A stretch of 64,000 nt of DNA. Origin: Levilactobacillus namurensis DSM 19117. Its GTDB lineage: Bacteria > Bacillota > Bacilli > Lactobacillales > Lactobacillaceae. The notes beneath the pieces were generated by a model. It ran no database searches. It was not told the DNA's origin and was given only the letters and a program-made list of their open reading frames with translations. Of this stretch, positions 1 to 8,761 are shown one piece after another (within the stretch, counting starts at the first letter, position 1; every line of letters begins with the position of its first letter). Where the stretch lies: assembly GCF_001434785.1 (NCBI RefSeq), contig NZ_AZDT01000055.1:23397-87396 (forward strand), read 5' to 3'. Position numbers and translations under genes: made by a program.

Positions 1-2
1 GT

Positions 3-119
3 GTAACCATATCGAAATACGATTTGCCAACAGACTGTGATTCCCATATTGTTGACGACCATGATCAGTTAAAACAACTCATCCTAAACATGATAAAGTC
101 ACAATGGTTGTTTGTGTGA
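3..119 (+). CDS. possible 3' end of a gene cut by the window edge
   Basis: Frame 3 is open from the first base to a TGA at 117-119 and would give 38 residues containing DDHDQLKQLILNMIKSQW, which looks like an ordinary helical C-terminus. There is no start inside the window and I do not recognise the product. The stretch after it up to about 280 holds no gene I can support. The open frame could also be chance. Confidence 0.25.
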   Translation, partial: VTISKYDLPTDCDSHIVDDHDQLKQLILNMIKSQWLFV

Positions 120-279
120 ATAAAATTGTCAACCGTTTGTAACATCAAGTGCATGATGACGCATGCCATTAATTTGAGGACTAATAGGGTCCGCTTGATT
201 AGTTGGTTTTAACAATCCCACATGTTGTTACTTCCCATTTTAAACATCAGAAAACGCTATTTTTGATACGCTCAATTTA

Positions 280-436
280 GCCGTGAGGTTGGGCCTGAAG
301 GGGCTCAGTGGTGTCGTTTGGGTTATTCGGGGTTCTTTCCCGGATTACCCAAAGGCCGAGCTTGAAGACCTGGCACTTTCAGGGCTTACGTCGTGCCCAC
401 CACGTTCCAGCCCCTTCAGGACCAACCGGTAAGGCG
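280..436 (+). repeat. structured intergenic element, copy A
   Basis: This is one of five copies of an approximately 155-bp element (others at 13498, 27271, 27482, 54373). It begins GCCGTGAGG and ends CCGGTAAGGCGG. The outer stem pairs 287-305 with 409-427 (19 bp, one mismatch). An inner hairpin pairs TTTGGGTTATTCGGG with CCCGGATTACCCAAA. The late constant motif CCCAC-CACGTTCCAGCC is present. The second inner hairpin is degenerate in this copy. It lies downstream of the minus-strand TagF-like gene. Confidence 0.8.
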
Positions 437-475
437 GACATTTTCCACCATCCTGTCCTTGACTAAACGTAGGAA

Positions 476-514
476 AGGAGCTTGGGACAAAACGCCCAAA
501 CTCCTTTTTCTTTT
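476..514. terminator. bidirectional terminator hairpin after the TagF-like gene
   Basis: A 10-bp stem (GGAGCTTGGG / CCCAAACTCC, one G-U pair) sits just beyond the stop of the minus-strand gene at 520. The T-rich tail is clear on the plus strand (TTTTTCTTTT) and weaker on the minus strand. Confidence 0.6.
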
Positions 515-519
515 GGAAA

Positions 520-2544
520 TTACCCATTCTTTTCGATTTGTTGAACCACGTAGTTCACGACCTTCAGGGAACTTAGCCCGTCGTCGATCGCACAGAACCG
601 GTGGTAGAAGTCCATGAACTTCTGGTTGTGACTCATGTCCGGCGTCTGGAGTTTCTCACCAATCATGGTCAACAGTTCCGACTCGTCATGGGCAATGTCA
701 CCCGGCAAGTCCTTCTCGTAATCCAGGTAGAAGCCTCGAAGTTCATCCTTGTACATGTGGTAATCGTACGGGTAGAACAAGATTGGCCGCTTCAGGTAAG
801 CGTAGTCGAAGAACACGGACGAGTAGTCGGTAATCAGCATGTCACTGACCAGGTACAGGTCGGAGATGCTCGGGTGGTTGGACAGGTCATACACGAAGTC
901 CTCGTACCCACTGATGTCTAGGGCGTTCGAGATCAGGTAGTGCATCCGAAGAACCAAGACCGCGTCATCCCCGAACTTTTGCTTGAAGTCATCCAGAGAG
1001 AACGGTAATTCGAAGGTGTACTTCCCCTTCTCCGCGAACTGGTTGTCCCGATAGGTTGGCGCGTAAAGGACGACCTTCTTGTCCAGCGGGATCCCCATCG
1101 CTTGCTTTAAGGCCACGATATCTTCGGGTGAACTGTTGATCAGTTCATCGTTCCGCGGGTACCCGACCTTTAAGATCTGGTTGTTAAAGCCAAAGGCCGA
1201 CCGGAAAATCTGCGTCGAGTAGTCGTTAGGTGAAACCAACGCATCCCAACGGTTGGCCTCCCGGACGAAGTTGGCGTGGTACTTGACCGTGGTGGTCCCG
1301 GGCATCGAGACGTTTTCGATGTCCAGCCCCAACTTCTTCAACGGCGTTCCGTGCCAAGTCTGAATGTACGTGACGTAGCTCGGCTTCTTGACCCAAGCTG
1401 GGAAGCGCGCGTTACTGATCCAGAAAGTCGCCTTTTCCAGCGTCCGGACCCACTTGGCCGTTCGCCGCACCACAAACGGAATCCCGTTTTGCTTACAGAA
1501 CTTCTTCTGCGACCGGTCGATCGACCAGACGAACTTGAAGCCCGGATACAGTTGTGTGAAGAGTTGGTAGATGGCGTACGGCGAGTCACTGACCTGCCGT
1601 CCCCCGAAACTTTCGAAGATTAACGTTGGTTGGTCGTAAGCCCGGTGTCCGCGCTTAAAGAGCCGACGCATGTAGACTAAGTTGACCTTCTCCATCAAGA
1701 CACTCAGCAGCTTCGTGGCACTCCCCGCCTTGCTTGGCAGGTGGCCTAAGCGTTGCGGTAAGCTCGGTGCCGCCATCTCACGAATCCGAATCCCGTTGTT
1801 GTAACGCTTCTCGAGGACCACCAGCCGGTGCTGGTCGGTAATGGTCTGGGTGACCTGTCCGGCTAAGGACTTCCCCAACACGACCCGTTGATCCAGATCT
1901 TGGCCCTCAAACGTTGAGCGGATGTACAACTCCTGGGTGCTGTTCGCCGCCAATTCGTTCAACGGAATCGTCGCACTGAATAGTCCGTGAAGCCCCATCT
2001 TGGCGATTGGCCACTCCGCAAAGCTCCCCGCACTTTCGTTCTTCAAGACCAGCCGCTGGTGTTCGATCCGCTGATTATTTAAGCGGTTGGGCCCCGTGAT
2101 CTGTAGCTGGTTATCCTGTAAGTTGATGGCACTGATGGTGAACTCAGCGGCGGGTTGTTGCGTATGCAACTTAAAGAGCGCCATCCCGTTGGCGTCGCTG
2201 TTCAGTTGGTAGAAACTGGTCAGGGTCAGTTGGTGCCGGTCACTCAAGTATTCACTCTCGACCTGAATCAAGCCCCGGGTCACGTCCTGTTGAATATTCA
2301 GGTAGAGTTCCCAGCTGAACTCGCTCAGCTCGCTATTGGGGACCTGTAAATCGTTGGCGTCGATGCGCAACCGGACCACGCGGGAGTTGACCACCCGGGT
2401 GATTGGGACGGTCACCGTTGCCTGGGTCTGCTTCTCGAGGAAGGTCACCATCAGGTCGTCGAACGGTTCCGGCACGTCGATCAGTTCGAATTCCAGTTCT
2501 TGTAGGTTCTTTTTATGATGTAATCCAGATAAAATCGCACGCAC
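520..2544 (-). CDS. TagF/TagB-like CDP-glycerol glycerophosphotransferase
   Basis: Predicted membrane-associated enzyme that adds glycerol phosphate from CDP-glycerol to wall teichoic acid. The catalytic domain occupies about residues 310-670 of 674. It shows the family signatures WHGTP (397-401), VVLYAPTYRD (491-500) and the nucleotide-site motif TDYSSVFFD (572-580). The first 280 residues are a beta-rich extension without a family assignment from me. The start is GTG, set by AAGGAG at 2555-2560, which overlaps the stop of the upstream gene, so the two are probably translationally coupled. TagD, which makes CDP-glycerol, is encoded just upstream, supporting a poly(glycerol phosphate) role. 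Whether it is the primase (TagB) or polymerase (TagF) cannot be decided by eye. Confidence 0.85.
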   Translation of the reverse strand: MRAILSGLHHKKNLQELEFELIDVPEPFDDLMVTFLEKQTQATVTVPITRVVNSRVVRLRIDANDLQVPNSELSEFSWELYLNIQQDVTRGLIQVESEYLSDRHQLTLTSFYQLNSDANGMALFKLHTQQPAAEFTISAINLQDNQLQITGPNRLNNQRIEHQRLVLKNESAGSFAEWPIAKMGLHGLFSATIPLNELAANSTQELYIRSTFEGQDLDQRVVLGKSLAGQVTQTITDQHRLVVLEKRYNNGIRIREMAAPSLPQRLGHLPSKAGSATKLLSVLMEKVNLVYMRRLFKRGHRAYDQPTLIFESFGGRQVSDSPYAIYQLFTQLYPGFKFVWSIDRSQKKFCKQNGIPFVVRRTAKWVRTLEKATFWISNARFPAWVKKPSYVTYIQTWHGTPLKKLGLDIENVSMPGTTTVKYHANFVREANRWDALVSPNDYSTQIFRSAFGFNNQILKVGYPRNDELINSSPEDIVALKQAMGIPLDKKVVLYAPTYRDNQFAEKGKYTFELPFSLDDFKQKFGDDAVLVLRMHYLISNALDISGYEDFVYDLSNHPSISDLYLVSDMLITDYSSVFFDYAYLKRPILFYPYDYHMYKDELRGFYLDYEKDLPGDIAHDESELLTMIGEKLQTPDMSHNQKFMDFYHRFCAIDDGLSSLKVVNYVVQQIEKNG

Positions 2545-2558
2545 GATGAGATAACTCC

Positions 2559-3461
2559 TTAGTAATTAAAGATCAGCTGGTGAGGCATCCGGGCCGACAT
2601 GATCGGGTTCACGGCTAAATCAATGTACAACCGTGTCTCGGTGGTCATCACCCGGTCTAAGACCGTCTGATAGTAGGCAAATACGTCGGTGAAGCGGTGG
2701 TAAGTCGCGTAGACCAAAACCCCGTAATAGGTCTCTGGTGCGTTAATGACTTCCGTGTGGTCAATACCGTTGGCCGCTTCGGCGCGGGTCCGTTGCCGAT
2801 GCGTCATATGCGCATCAATCACGGCCTGCTTGGCGTTACTAAAGGCCGTCTCACTCAACGCCGACGTACTGCCTAAGTTGTAGACGTGTTCGATCATTCG
2901 CTGGTGCCGGACGAACCGTAAGGCCGCCTGCCCCTGATTGTTCAACAGGTAGCTGGTGGTCGGGACGCCGCCCTCTAGGTGGGTGACGCCGACCACGTTA
3001 CCTTGGGGGCCAAAGGTCTCGATCTGTGCGACTTGGTCTTCTTGGTAGAGGCGCAGGGCCATCGGCGTCTCGTCATTTTCTTGTCGCAACTCCGCGACCA
3101 AGTGCCCATCCTTTAAGTACCGTTTGACCTGTTCTTTCTGGTCCGCGAAGAGCCGTTGGTCGTAACCTGACAGGTCGACAGCGCCCCGCTCCTGGTCGGT
3201 CAGGGCCAAGCCCGGCATCTCAGCGACCATATCGGCTAAGGTCACCACCTCAATGTTCGCTAACCGAGCATCTTCTTGACCTAACCGCTGAATGAATTGC
3301 CGGACCGTCCAATTCTGCTCGAAATCAACCAAGGCGACCAAGACCTTTAACGGCACTTGGTACTGCGCGGCCTGCTTGAGTTGCTTGGTAAAGTTCGGCT
3401 TATGTAAGCCCTCCAGAGATGTCACTAAAAATATAATCTGCTGCACGGTGTTTGCCTCCAT
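2559..3461 (-). CDS. conserved protein of the teichoic-acid cluster, resembling the N-terminal part of TagE/GtfA glycosyltransferases
   Basis: 300 residues, soluble, no signal peptide or membrane segment. Residues 1-60 (IIFLVTSLEGLHKPNF) resemble the first Rossmann strand of GT-B enzymes. Residues 120-200 (YLKDGHLVAELR, GGVPTTSYLLNNQGQAALRF) look like the extended beta-sheet found in the N-terminal half of TagE/GtfA-type glucosyltransferases. The C-terminal donor-binding half is missing. It lies 14 bp upstream of the TagF-like gene, whose ribosome binding site overlaps its stop. It may be an accessory or substrate-positioning subunit, which is inference. Start ATG is preceded by AAGGG. Confidence 0.55.
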   Translation of the reverse strand: MEANTVQQIIFLVTSLEGLHKPNFTKQLKQAAQYQVPLKVLVALVDFEQNWTVRQFIQRLGQEDARLANIEVVTLADMVAEMPGLALTDQERGAVDLSGYDQRLFADQKEQVKRYLKDGHLVAELRQENDETPMALRLYQEDQVAQIETFGPQGNVVGVTHLEGGVPTTSYLLNNQGQAALRFVRHQRMIEHVYNLGSTSALSETAFSNAKQAVIDAHMTHRQRTRAEAANGIDHTEVINAPETYYGVLVYATYHRFTDVFAYYQTVLDRVMTTETRLYIDLAVNPIMSARMPHQLIFNY

Positions 3462-3478
3462 ATTCGCGCCCTTATGAA

Positions 3479-3506
3479 AAAATCCCTAGTCGCTGACTAA
3501 GGATTG
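3479..3506 (-). terminator. terminator between tagD and the TagF-like operon
   Basis: On the minus strand AATCCTTAGTC pairs with GACTAGGGATT and is followed by TTTTTT. It stops right in front of the downstream gene (start 3461), so it may act as an attenuator as well as the tagD terminator. Confidence 0.75.
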
Positions 3507-3516
3507 CCTCATCACG

Positions 3517-3933
3517 TTACTTGTCTTCCTTCCAGTCGTCAGAATCCGTCAGACCTAAATCGTGCTTGATCTTGGTCGTGGAGATGCCTTCCGTCCGTGG
3601 TAAGTAAACGACTTCACAGTAGTCCTTCAGGAAATCAAACTTGCCCTTCCAATCGTCCCCCATCACAAAGAGGTCGATGTTGTTTTCTTGAACGTCCCGA
3701 ATCTTTTGGTCCCAGTTATTTTCTGGAATCACGTGGTCCACGTACCGAATCGCTTCCAAAATGTACTTCCGGTCTTCGTAAGACGTGTAGGCGCGCTTCC
3801 CTTTGATTGCGTTAAACTCATCGGTCGAAACGCAGACCGTTAAGTCATCGCCCATTTCCCGGGCCCGCTTTAACAACCGCACGTGTCCTTTATGAAGTAA
3901 ATCGAATGTCCCATACGTAATTACTTTTTTCAT
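3517..3933 (-). CDS. tagD: glycerol-3-phosphate cytidylyltransferase
   Basis: Makes CDP-glycerol from CTP and glycerol 3-phosphate, the donor for glycerol teichoic acid. The short nucleotidyltransferase fold is complete: VITYGTFDLLHKGH with the HxGH-type signature (HKGH) near the N-terminus, RTEGISTTKI near the C-terminus, about 138 residues, normal for the family. I place the start at the ATG giving MKKVITYGTFD, as in known TagD proteins. A GTG seven codons upstream (3954) is an alternative. Neither has an ideal ribosome binding site, and an AGGAGG at about 3971-3976 is too far from either. Downstream genes suggest teichoic-acid synthesis. Confidence 0.93.
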   Translation of the reverse strand: MKKVITYGTFDLLHKGHVRLLKRAREMGDDLTVCVSTDEFNAIKGKRAYTSYEDRKYILEAIRYVDHVIPENNWDQKIRDVQENNIDLFVMGDDWKGKFDFLKDYCEVVYLPRTEGISTTKIKHDLGLTDSDDWKEDK

Positions 3934-4055
3934 TTTAAGTTGGGCGTCTGTCACTAACCTTAACGCCCATACCTCCTTTAGCTTTCGTCATCTAAATCAT
4001 CAATTCCAGCCCGTGACGCACTTTCCTGACACCTGCGCTCGACTGGGCGGTTCTA

Positions 4056-4085
4056 GGCTAGATTGCGTTCACGAACGCTCTAGCC
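4056..4085 (-). promoter_or_regulatory. hairpin in the tagD leader
   Basis: GGCTAGAGCGTTC and GAACGCAATCTAGCC pair almost perfectly inside a roughly 230-nt leader between the predicted tagD promoter and its start. A second GC-rich structure lies at about 4098-4145. No T-tract follows, so it is not a simple terminator. No known riboswitch consensus was recognised. Confidence 0.4.
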
Positions 4086-4171
4086 GCTATTCTTCGCCAC
4101 CGGCCACCAGGTTTCGGCCAATCGGCGGCCGGCTGGTGGTCAACAGGTGAAAAAATCCAATAACAAAATAA

Positions 4172-4199
4172 ATAGTAGCATATTCAGCGGTCACGTCAA
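4172..4199 (-). promoter_or_regulatory. candidate tagD promoter
   Basis: Minus-strand TTGACG (4194-4199) and TACTAT (4172-4177) are separated by 16 bases. They lie between the AI-2E-type transporter gene and tagD. Confidence 0.5.
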
Positions 4200-4219
4200 C
4201 TTATAACCGCAAACGTTAG

Positions 4220-5347
4220 TCATTTCTTGAGAATCTCGCGGTCAGACGCCACGGGATGTTCCAGTTGCCAGATGGAATAGAGGTACTGGACGATGGTCTT
4301 GACCACCGCGTACAGCGGAATCGCCAAAATCATCCCCAGCAGTCCCGCGATATTTCCCGCCGCCAACAGGATAATGATAATCGTTAAGGGGTGAATCTGC
4401 AACGACCGGCCAATGATGTTGGGATAGACCAGGTTGCCGTCCACTTGCTGGACGATGACCACCACCACGATCACGTAAATAACCATGTTGGTACTGATGG
4501 TGAAGGCCACGATGATTGCCGGTAGGATTCCCAGGTAGGGCCCCACGTACGGAATCAGGTTGCACAGGCCCGCAAAGACGCCCAACAGCAACGCGTACTT
4601 CTGACCGATCACCATGTAGCCCACGCCCGTAAAGGTTCCCACGAACAGGCACTCGACGATTTGACCGCCAATGTAGCGGGCAATCGTGCTGTTCATGCGC
4701 TTCAATAGCTCCATGGTCTGGTCGGCGTGCTTGGCCGGCAGCCATTTACGAATCGCCGGCATCAGCTTCTCCCCGTCCTTGAGCATGTAGAACAGCATGA
4801 CCGGGACCGTCACGGCCGTAACCGTAACACTGGTCACCGTCCCAATCAGGCTGCCGATTCCCGTGGTCAGTCCGGTCACGAACGTCTCAGCGTACTTGCT
4901 GAAGGCCGCTTGAATCTGGTCGAGGTACTTGGTGAAGTCGATCTGCTTAAGCCACGGGTGTCGCGCCGCGTCCTGCAAGACCGCTTCGGTCGACCGGGCG
5001 AAATCGGGAATGTTGCCAATCAGGTTGGTCACCTGCGTCACCAACCGGGGCACCACCCAGGCCGCCCCGTACGCCAGAACCGCCAATAACAGCACGAAGA
5101 CCACGGCAACGGCCCCCGTCCGGTTGAAGTGGACCCGCCCCCAGTGAACGCGCTCTAAGAGGCGGACAATGGGGTTCAGCAAGTAGAACAGAATCCCGGA
5201 CAATAAGAGTGGCGTGAAGACCGTGGAGAGAAACACCCCAATCGGTGAAAACAGGAAGCTGATCTGCGTGCACACCCAGATCAACGTCGCTACAATCAAC
5301 AGTTCTAGCGACCAAAAGATCAGTCGTGAATCGTTAGCCCACTTCAC
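4220..5347 (-). CDS. AI-2E family (PerM/YdbI-like) membrane transporter
   Basis: Polytopic membrane protein of 375 residues. N-terminal hydrophobic segments are followed by a soluble middle (about 100-165) and then the family core, with PVMLFYMLKDGEKL and NLIPYVGPYLGILPAI followed by a hydrophobic run rich in V and I. Family members export small solutes or cations; AI-2 itself is rarely the proven substrate. The start is GTG (5345-5347) because AAGGAGG lies eight bases before it. The open frame extends six codons upstream to a TTG, but that would place the ribosome binding site inside the gene. It appears to be a single-gene unit with the DUF402 terminator just upstream. Confidence 0.88.
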   Translation of the reverse strand: MKWANDSRLIFWSLELLIVATLIWVCTQISFLFSPIGVFLSTVFTPLLLSGILFYLLNPIVRLLERVHWGRVHFNRTGAVAVVFVLLLAVLAYGAAWVVPRLVTQVTNLIGNIPDFARSTEAVLQDAARHPWLKQIDFTKYLDQIQAAFSKYAETFVTGLTTGIGSLIGTVTSVTVTAVTVPVMLFYMLKDGEKLMPAIRKWLPAKHADQTMELLKRMNSTIARYIGGQIVECLFVGTFTGVGYMVIGQKYALLLGVFAGLCNLIPYVGPYLGILPAIIVAFTISTNMVIYVIVVVVIVQQVDGNLVYPNIIGRSLQIHPLTIIIILLAAGNIAGLLGMILAIPLYAVVKTIVQYLYSIWQLEHPVASDREILKK

Positions 5348-5363
5348 TGCGCACACCTCCTTC

Positions 5364-5395
5364 AAAAAAAGGAGCCAGCCACGATGGACTGGCCC
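5364..5395 (-). terminator. terminator of the DUF402 gene
   Basis: Minus-strand GGGCCAGTCC pairs with GGCTGGCTCC, followed by a run of seven T. It lies between the DUF402 gene and the transporter. Confidence 0.8.
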
Positions 5396-5439
5396 CTAGT
5401 GGTACGGAAGACAACTCTTACTGGTCCATGCCGACCTTC

Positions 5440-5991
5440 CTAATGGGAACGCCGCAAGAGCTCTTGGTAACGTTGGTACCATAGATCAACGTACGCCTGG
5501 GAAAACGGGCCCTTATGGTGATTGATCCAGTCGACCAACGTCAACACGTTTGCCTTCAAGATCCGGTCCGTTTCTGGTCCGTAATGCCAGCGGTGGCTGA
5601 AATCTTCATACTCATCAACGTCGAGTAAGCGTTTCTCGCCATCCGGGAACACCTTAACGTCCAGGTCGTAGTCAATGTACTTCAACGCTTCTTTGTCCAG
5701 GACATAGGGGGATGCCAGATTACAGTAATACGACACGCCGTTGTCCCGAATCATCGCCACGATGTTGAACCAATAATGCTTGTGAAAATAAACGATGGCG
5801 GGTTCTCGGGTCACCCACCGACGCCCGTCGTCCTCAGTGACCAAGGTATGGTCATTGACGCCGATCAGGGCGTTTTCGCTTGTTTTGAGTACCATGGTAT
5901 CGCGCCAAGTTCGATGCAAACTTCCATCATGCTTGTAGCTTTTGATCGTAATGAAGTCGCCTTCCTTAGGTCCTCTAGCTTCGCGCGTCAT
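5440..5991 (-). CDS. DUF402 nucleoside di-/triphosphate phosphatase (UPF0374 type)
   Basis: 183 residues, close to the usual 175-180 of this Firmicutes family. The order of blocks is the family's: [76 protein letters not shown]. The acidic and histidine residues in the last blocks fit the metal site of the family. Characterised members hydrolyse nucleoside tri- and diphosphates. Start ATG (5991) has only a weak GGG upstream, but the sequence matches family proteins from about residue 8. Single-gene unit with its own terminator. Confidence 0.88.
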   Translation of the reverse strand: MTREARGPKEGDFITIKSYKHDGSLHRTWRDTMVLKTSENALIGVNDHTLVTEDDGRRWVTREPAIVYFHKHYWFNIVAMIRDNGVSYYCNLASPYVLDKEALKYIDYDLDVKVFPDGEKRLLDVDEYEDFSHRWHYGPETDRILKANVLTLVDWINHHKGPFSQAYVDLWYQRYQELLRRSH

Positions 5992-6152
5992 GTCTAAACC
6001 CTACTTTCTAAGTAACGGGTAACTTTAAAAAATTCATTCAATATTATACCAGATTCAAGGGTATTAATGAATACCTTTCCCGTAATCCCAATAAAGACAT
6101 TGGGGTTCCGTTCGGATTTTTGGTAAACTAAAGAAAAAATGAGGTGACTAAC

Positions 6153-6398
6153 ATGGCACAAGCATCCCTAGCAAGCTTCGAACCCCTGATTCCTAAAGTC
6201 GCCGACCTCCTGGCCGACGACCCGACCCTTCAGGCGTTCTTCCAGAACCTGACCCCCGGGTACCAACGCGAATGGGCCCGGTTCATCTTCGGGGTCAAAG
6301 CCCAAGCGACCCAGCAACGACACATTGTCAAGATGCGCGAAGTCTTCCAAGCAGGCTACAAATCTAAACGCGCCTACGATAGCCGGCCCAAAGCTTAG
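6153..6398 (+). CDS. YdeI/OmdA-type small protein
   Basis: 81 residues with F-x-L-TPGYQREWARFIFGVKAQATQQRHIVKMREVF, the C-terminal helical block typical of YdeI/OmdA (bacteriocin-protection-like) proteins, in which a conserved R/K-rich helix follows the AK motif. The N-terminal DUF1801-like half of longer family members is absent, so this is a stand-alone C-terminal module. Start ATG 6153 is set by GAGGTG ten bases upstream. It converges on the serine hydrolase gene and shares its terminator. Confidence 0.6.
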   Translation: MAQASLASFEPLIPKVADLLADDPTLQAFFQNLTPGYQREWARFIFGVKAQATQQRHIVKMREVFQAGYKSKRAYDSRPKA

Positions 6399-6419
6399 GC
6401 TTCCCCCGGTGGTTCATCA

Positions 6420-6462
6420 AAAAGGTCCCGCTCCCGTCAAATGACAGTAGCGAGACCTTTTT
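6420..6462. terminator. shared terminator between convergent genes
   Basis: AAAGGTCCCGCT and AGCGAGACCTTT pair around a short inner stem and the hairpin ends in TTTTTT on the plus strand and TTTTTGA on the minus strand. Confidence 0.85.
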
Positions 6463-6473
6463 TCGTAGGATTC

Positions 6474-7658
6474 CTATTTACTGGTTAGTTGTCCCGCTTC
6501 CAACATGTTCCAAATCTGCACGGCAGGCGTCTGGGCTAGTTGATTCTGCCGGTAATAGTTGGTCAAAAGAACCACACCGTCTTGACCATCCTTGCTCAGT
6601 AAAGCCGTGGCTTCGTAACCGTAAGCTAGGCCGTGGACCCGAATATAACCGGGTTGGATGTAATCGCCACCCCCATAGGTGGAAGCACTCCCCGGCGTTA
6701 ACAGCGTGTTCACGTCCGCTTGTGGGTACAGCTTACCTTGTAACATGTTACGTTCACCCAAGTACAAGTCGCGTGCCGACATGTAGACTTGACCGGTCCC
6801 GAATTGGTAGTACATCGACGTCCGGGATTCAAAGTACCGGTGGGCGTAGTTCGGCACCACGTCACTGACGTTTTGGTTCTTGTACCCCAAGGCTTCATCA
6901 GCTTGGTGGTTCATCTTAAAGACGAAGCCCGTATGGGTCAGCCCCCACGGTTGAATGATATTTTCCGTGAAGTACTGCCGGTAACTTTGCCCGCTGACTT
7001 GCTGGATGATCCCCGCAATCAGCATGTAGTTCACCGGTGAATACTCCCAGCGGCCAATCTTGCTGGGCGTACTGATCACGTGTTGTAACACAAACTTGAT
7101 CATTTGATTTTCATTGGTCAGCTTATTTGGGAAGGCTTCTAGGTACAAGCCACTCTTCATGTCCAACATGTCCCGCAGCGTGATCTCCTGGGCCCCCGTG
7201 ATTTGCGGGTAGTACTTGGCCAACTTATCCGTCAAGGCCACCTTATTCTCCGCGACCAGCTTCATCAACAGGCCCGCCGTAAAAGACTTCTGTACCGAAG
7301 CCAACTGGTAAACGCTGTTGGCGTTATTCTTCCGCTGCAGGGTCGCGTCCGCGTACCCGAAGCCCTTTTGGTAGATGGGCCGGTTCTGGTGCACCACGTA
7401 AGCCGTGCCCACGAACCGGTTAGCCCGCAAGATGGCATCGATTTTACGCGTAGCCGCCGTTGTCTTGATCTTCGGCGTGGCCTTGCGCTTGGGCTGGGCG
7501 CGCTTCTTGGGCTTGACTTGACTCACGGAACTACTGCTGACCTTAGCGACCTTGACCGGGTCACTCTGCGCCTGACTGTTCATCCAATACATTAACCCAC
7601 TGCCCAGTCCTAAAGCTAGGACTAAGGCGACGACAAAAATCCCCACTTTTGTCTTCAT
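6474..7658 (-). CDS. membrane-anchored serine hydrolase, class C beta-lactamase/PBP-like
   Basis: 394 residues: N-terminal membrane segment (5-26), a basic linker rich in K, P and T (to about 70), then a beta-lactamase/DD-peptidase domain facing outside. The SxxK nucleophile motif is SVQK (121-124). The usual second motif YxN appears as YSPVN (206-210), so the position next to Tyr-Ser is Pro rather than Asn. Such proteins are usually D,D-carboxypeptidase or esterase-like, not true beta-lactamases. Start ATG has GGGGGAG eight bases upstream. It ends at the shared hairpin. Confidence 0.85.
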   Translation of the reverse strand: MKTKVGIFVVALVLALGLGSGLMYWMNSQAQSDPVKVAKVSSSSVSQVKPKKRAQPKRKATPKIKTTAATRKIDAILRANRFVGTAYVVHQNRPIYQKGFGYADATLQRKNNANSVYQLASVQKSFTAGLLMKLVAENKVALTDKLAKYYPQITGAQEITLRDMLDMKSGLYLEAFPNKLTNENQMIKFVLQHVISTPSKIGRWEYSPVNYMLIAGIIQQVSGQSYRQYFTENIIQPWGLTHTGFVFKMNHQADEALGYKNQNVSDVVPNYAHRYFESRTSMYYQFGTGQVYMSARDLYLGERNMLQGKLYPQADVNTLLTPGSASTYGGGDYIQPGYIRVHGLAYGYEATALLSKDGQDGVVLLTNYYRQNQLAQTPAVQIWNMLEAGQLTSK

Positions 7659-7767
7659 TTTAGACTCCCCCTGTCTACGTTACATCGTTCAATCACGTGA
7701 ACCCAATTCTGGCGCTAAATTGGTCGTGCCACCAGCTTTAACGTCTCGTGATGCGCCTACGCCAAGA

Positions 7768-8568
7768 TTACGCGTCTTGGGTATCCAGCTGTTCTAACCA
7801 ACCGTCGATATCATCTAAGCCAAACCCCTTGCGATACAGGGCCTGCTTGGTCTTATAGCGCCGATCGGACGTCCCCAACGTCCGATACTTATGCCAGAGC
7901 TTCTCCCCCTGCTTCGCGAGTAACGCCTGCTGTTGCGCCGGATCGGGTTCCAAGCCCAAATCCGTAACCCACTGCTGGGCCTCATCGCTGGCAAAGCCCC
8001 GGGTAATCAGTCCCTGGCGAATCTTCTGTTCCTGCGTGTGGAACGCTTGGCGCTGATAGCGCTTCGCCAACTTCTGGGCGACCGCCATCCCCACGGTACG
8101 CCGTTCTTCGGCGGTGTAGAGTTGCAACGCATCGTCCAGTGGTTGTTCTAAGACGCCCTTTTGCCGGAGGTGTTGGCGGATGACCCGCGGGCCCTTGTCT
8201 CCGGTCCGCATCATGGTCCGTACGTAACTCGCGGCGTAATGAGCATCATCCACCAGGTGTAATTCCGCCAACCGGTCGATGGTCGCATCGATGGTCTCAG
8301 GCGGGATCTCCAGGCTCGCCAACTTGGTCCGGACTTCCTTTTCCGTACGCAACTGCTGGGACAAATAGTCCAACGCGCGGTTATACGCCTTGGCCACGTC
8401 GTCTGCGGCGGTCAGCTTGGCTTCCAGGGCTTGGTCGATCTCCATGCCCTTGAACAGTTGGAAGTCAATCAGAACGTTCTCACTGACCGGAAACGCGTAG
8501 TGACCGTCGACATAGATGTTATATCGCCCGGCGCGTTTCTGGGCTTGAATCATGGTAATTATGGCCAT
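7768..8568 (-). CDS. recX: RecA regulator RecX
   Basis: Binds and restrains RecA filaments. 266 residues, the long form typical of lactobacilli, with tandem three-helix repeats: ALDYLSQQLRTEKEVRTKL, HLVDDAHYAASYVRTMM with GPRVIRQHLRQKGV, and IRQGLITRGFASDEAQQWV. Start ATG (8566-8568) is chosen because GGAGG lies eight bases upstream. The longer open frame adds eight residues that contain the ribosome binding site. It is transcribed away from the flavodoxin gene. Confidence 0.92.
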   Translation of the reverse strand: MAIITMIQAQKRAGRYNIYVDGHYAFPVSENVLIDFQLFKGMEIDQALEAKLTAADDVAKAYNRALDYLSQQLRTEKEVRTKLASLEIPPETIDATIDRLAELHLVDDAHYAASYVRTMMRTGDKGPRVIRQHLRQKGVLEQPLDDALQLYTAEERRTVGMAVAQKLAKRYQRQAFHTQEQKIRQGLITRGFASDEAQQWVTDLGLEPDPAQQQALLAKQGEKLWHKYRTLGTSDRRYKTKQALYRKGFGLDDIDGWLEQLDTQDA

Positions 8569-8717
8569 TTTTTCTTCCTCCTGTATGGTCACCTGCTATT
8601 CTAGCAGGTTTCAGATTCTAGGGTCTGCTGATGACCCGTTATTGGTTAGCCGATTAACCCTTCGTTGGAAACAGCATGGTTCGCTCAAAAGGTTCCTAGT
8701 CACGATTCCTCTAGCCT

Positions 8718-8725
8718 GCTATAAT
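8718..8725 (+). promoter_or_regulatory. extended -10 promoter of the flavodoxin gene
   Basis: TGCTATAAT (extended -10) lies 36 bases before the start. The -35 region is poor, as expected for an extended -10 promoter. Confidence 0.6.
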
Positions 8726-8761
8726 TAATGGCAATCATGACCAATCCAAGGAGGAACTGCT

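Noticed and set aside
345-617. Open frames on both strands across element copy A
   Set aside because: They are products of the GC-rich inverted repeat and terminator; no start signals.
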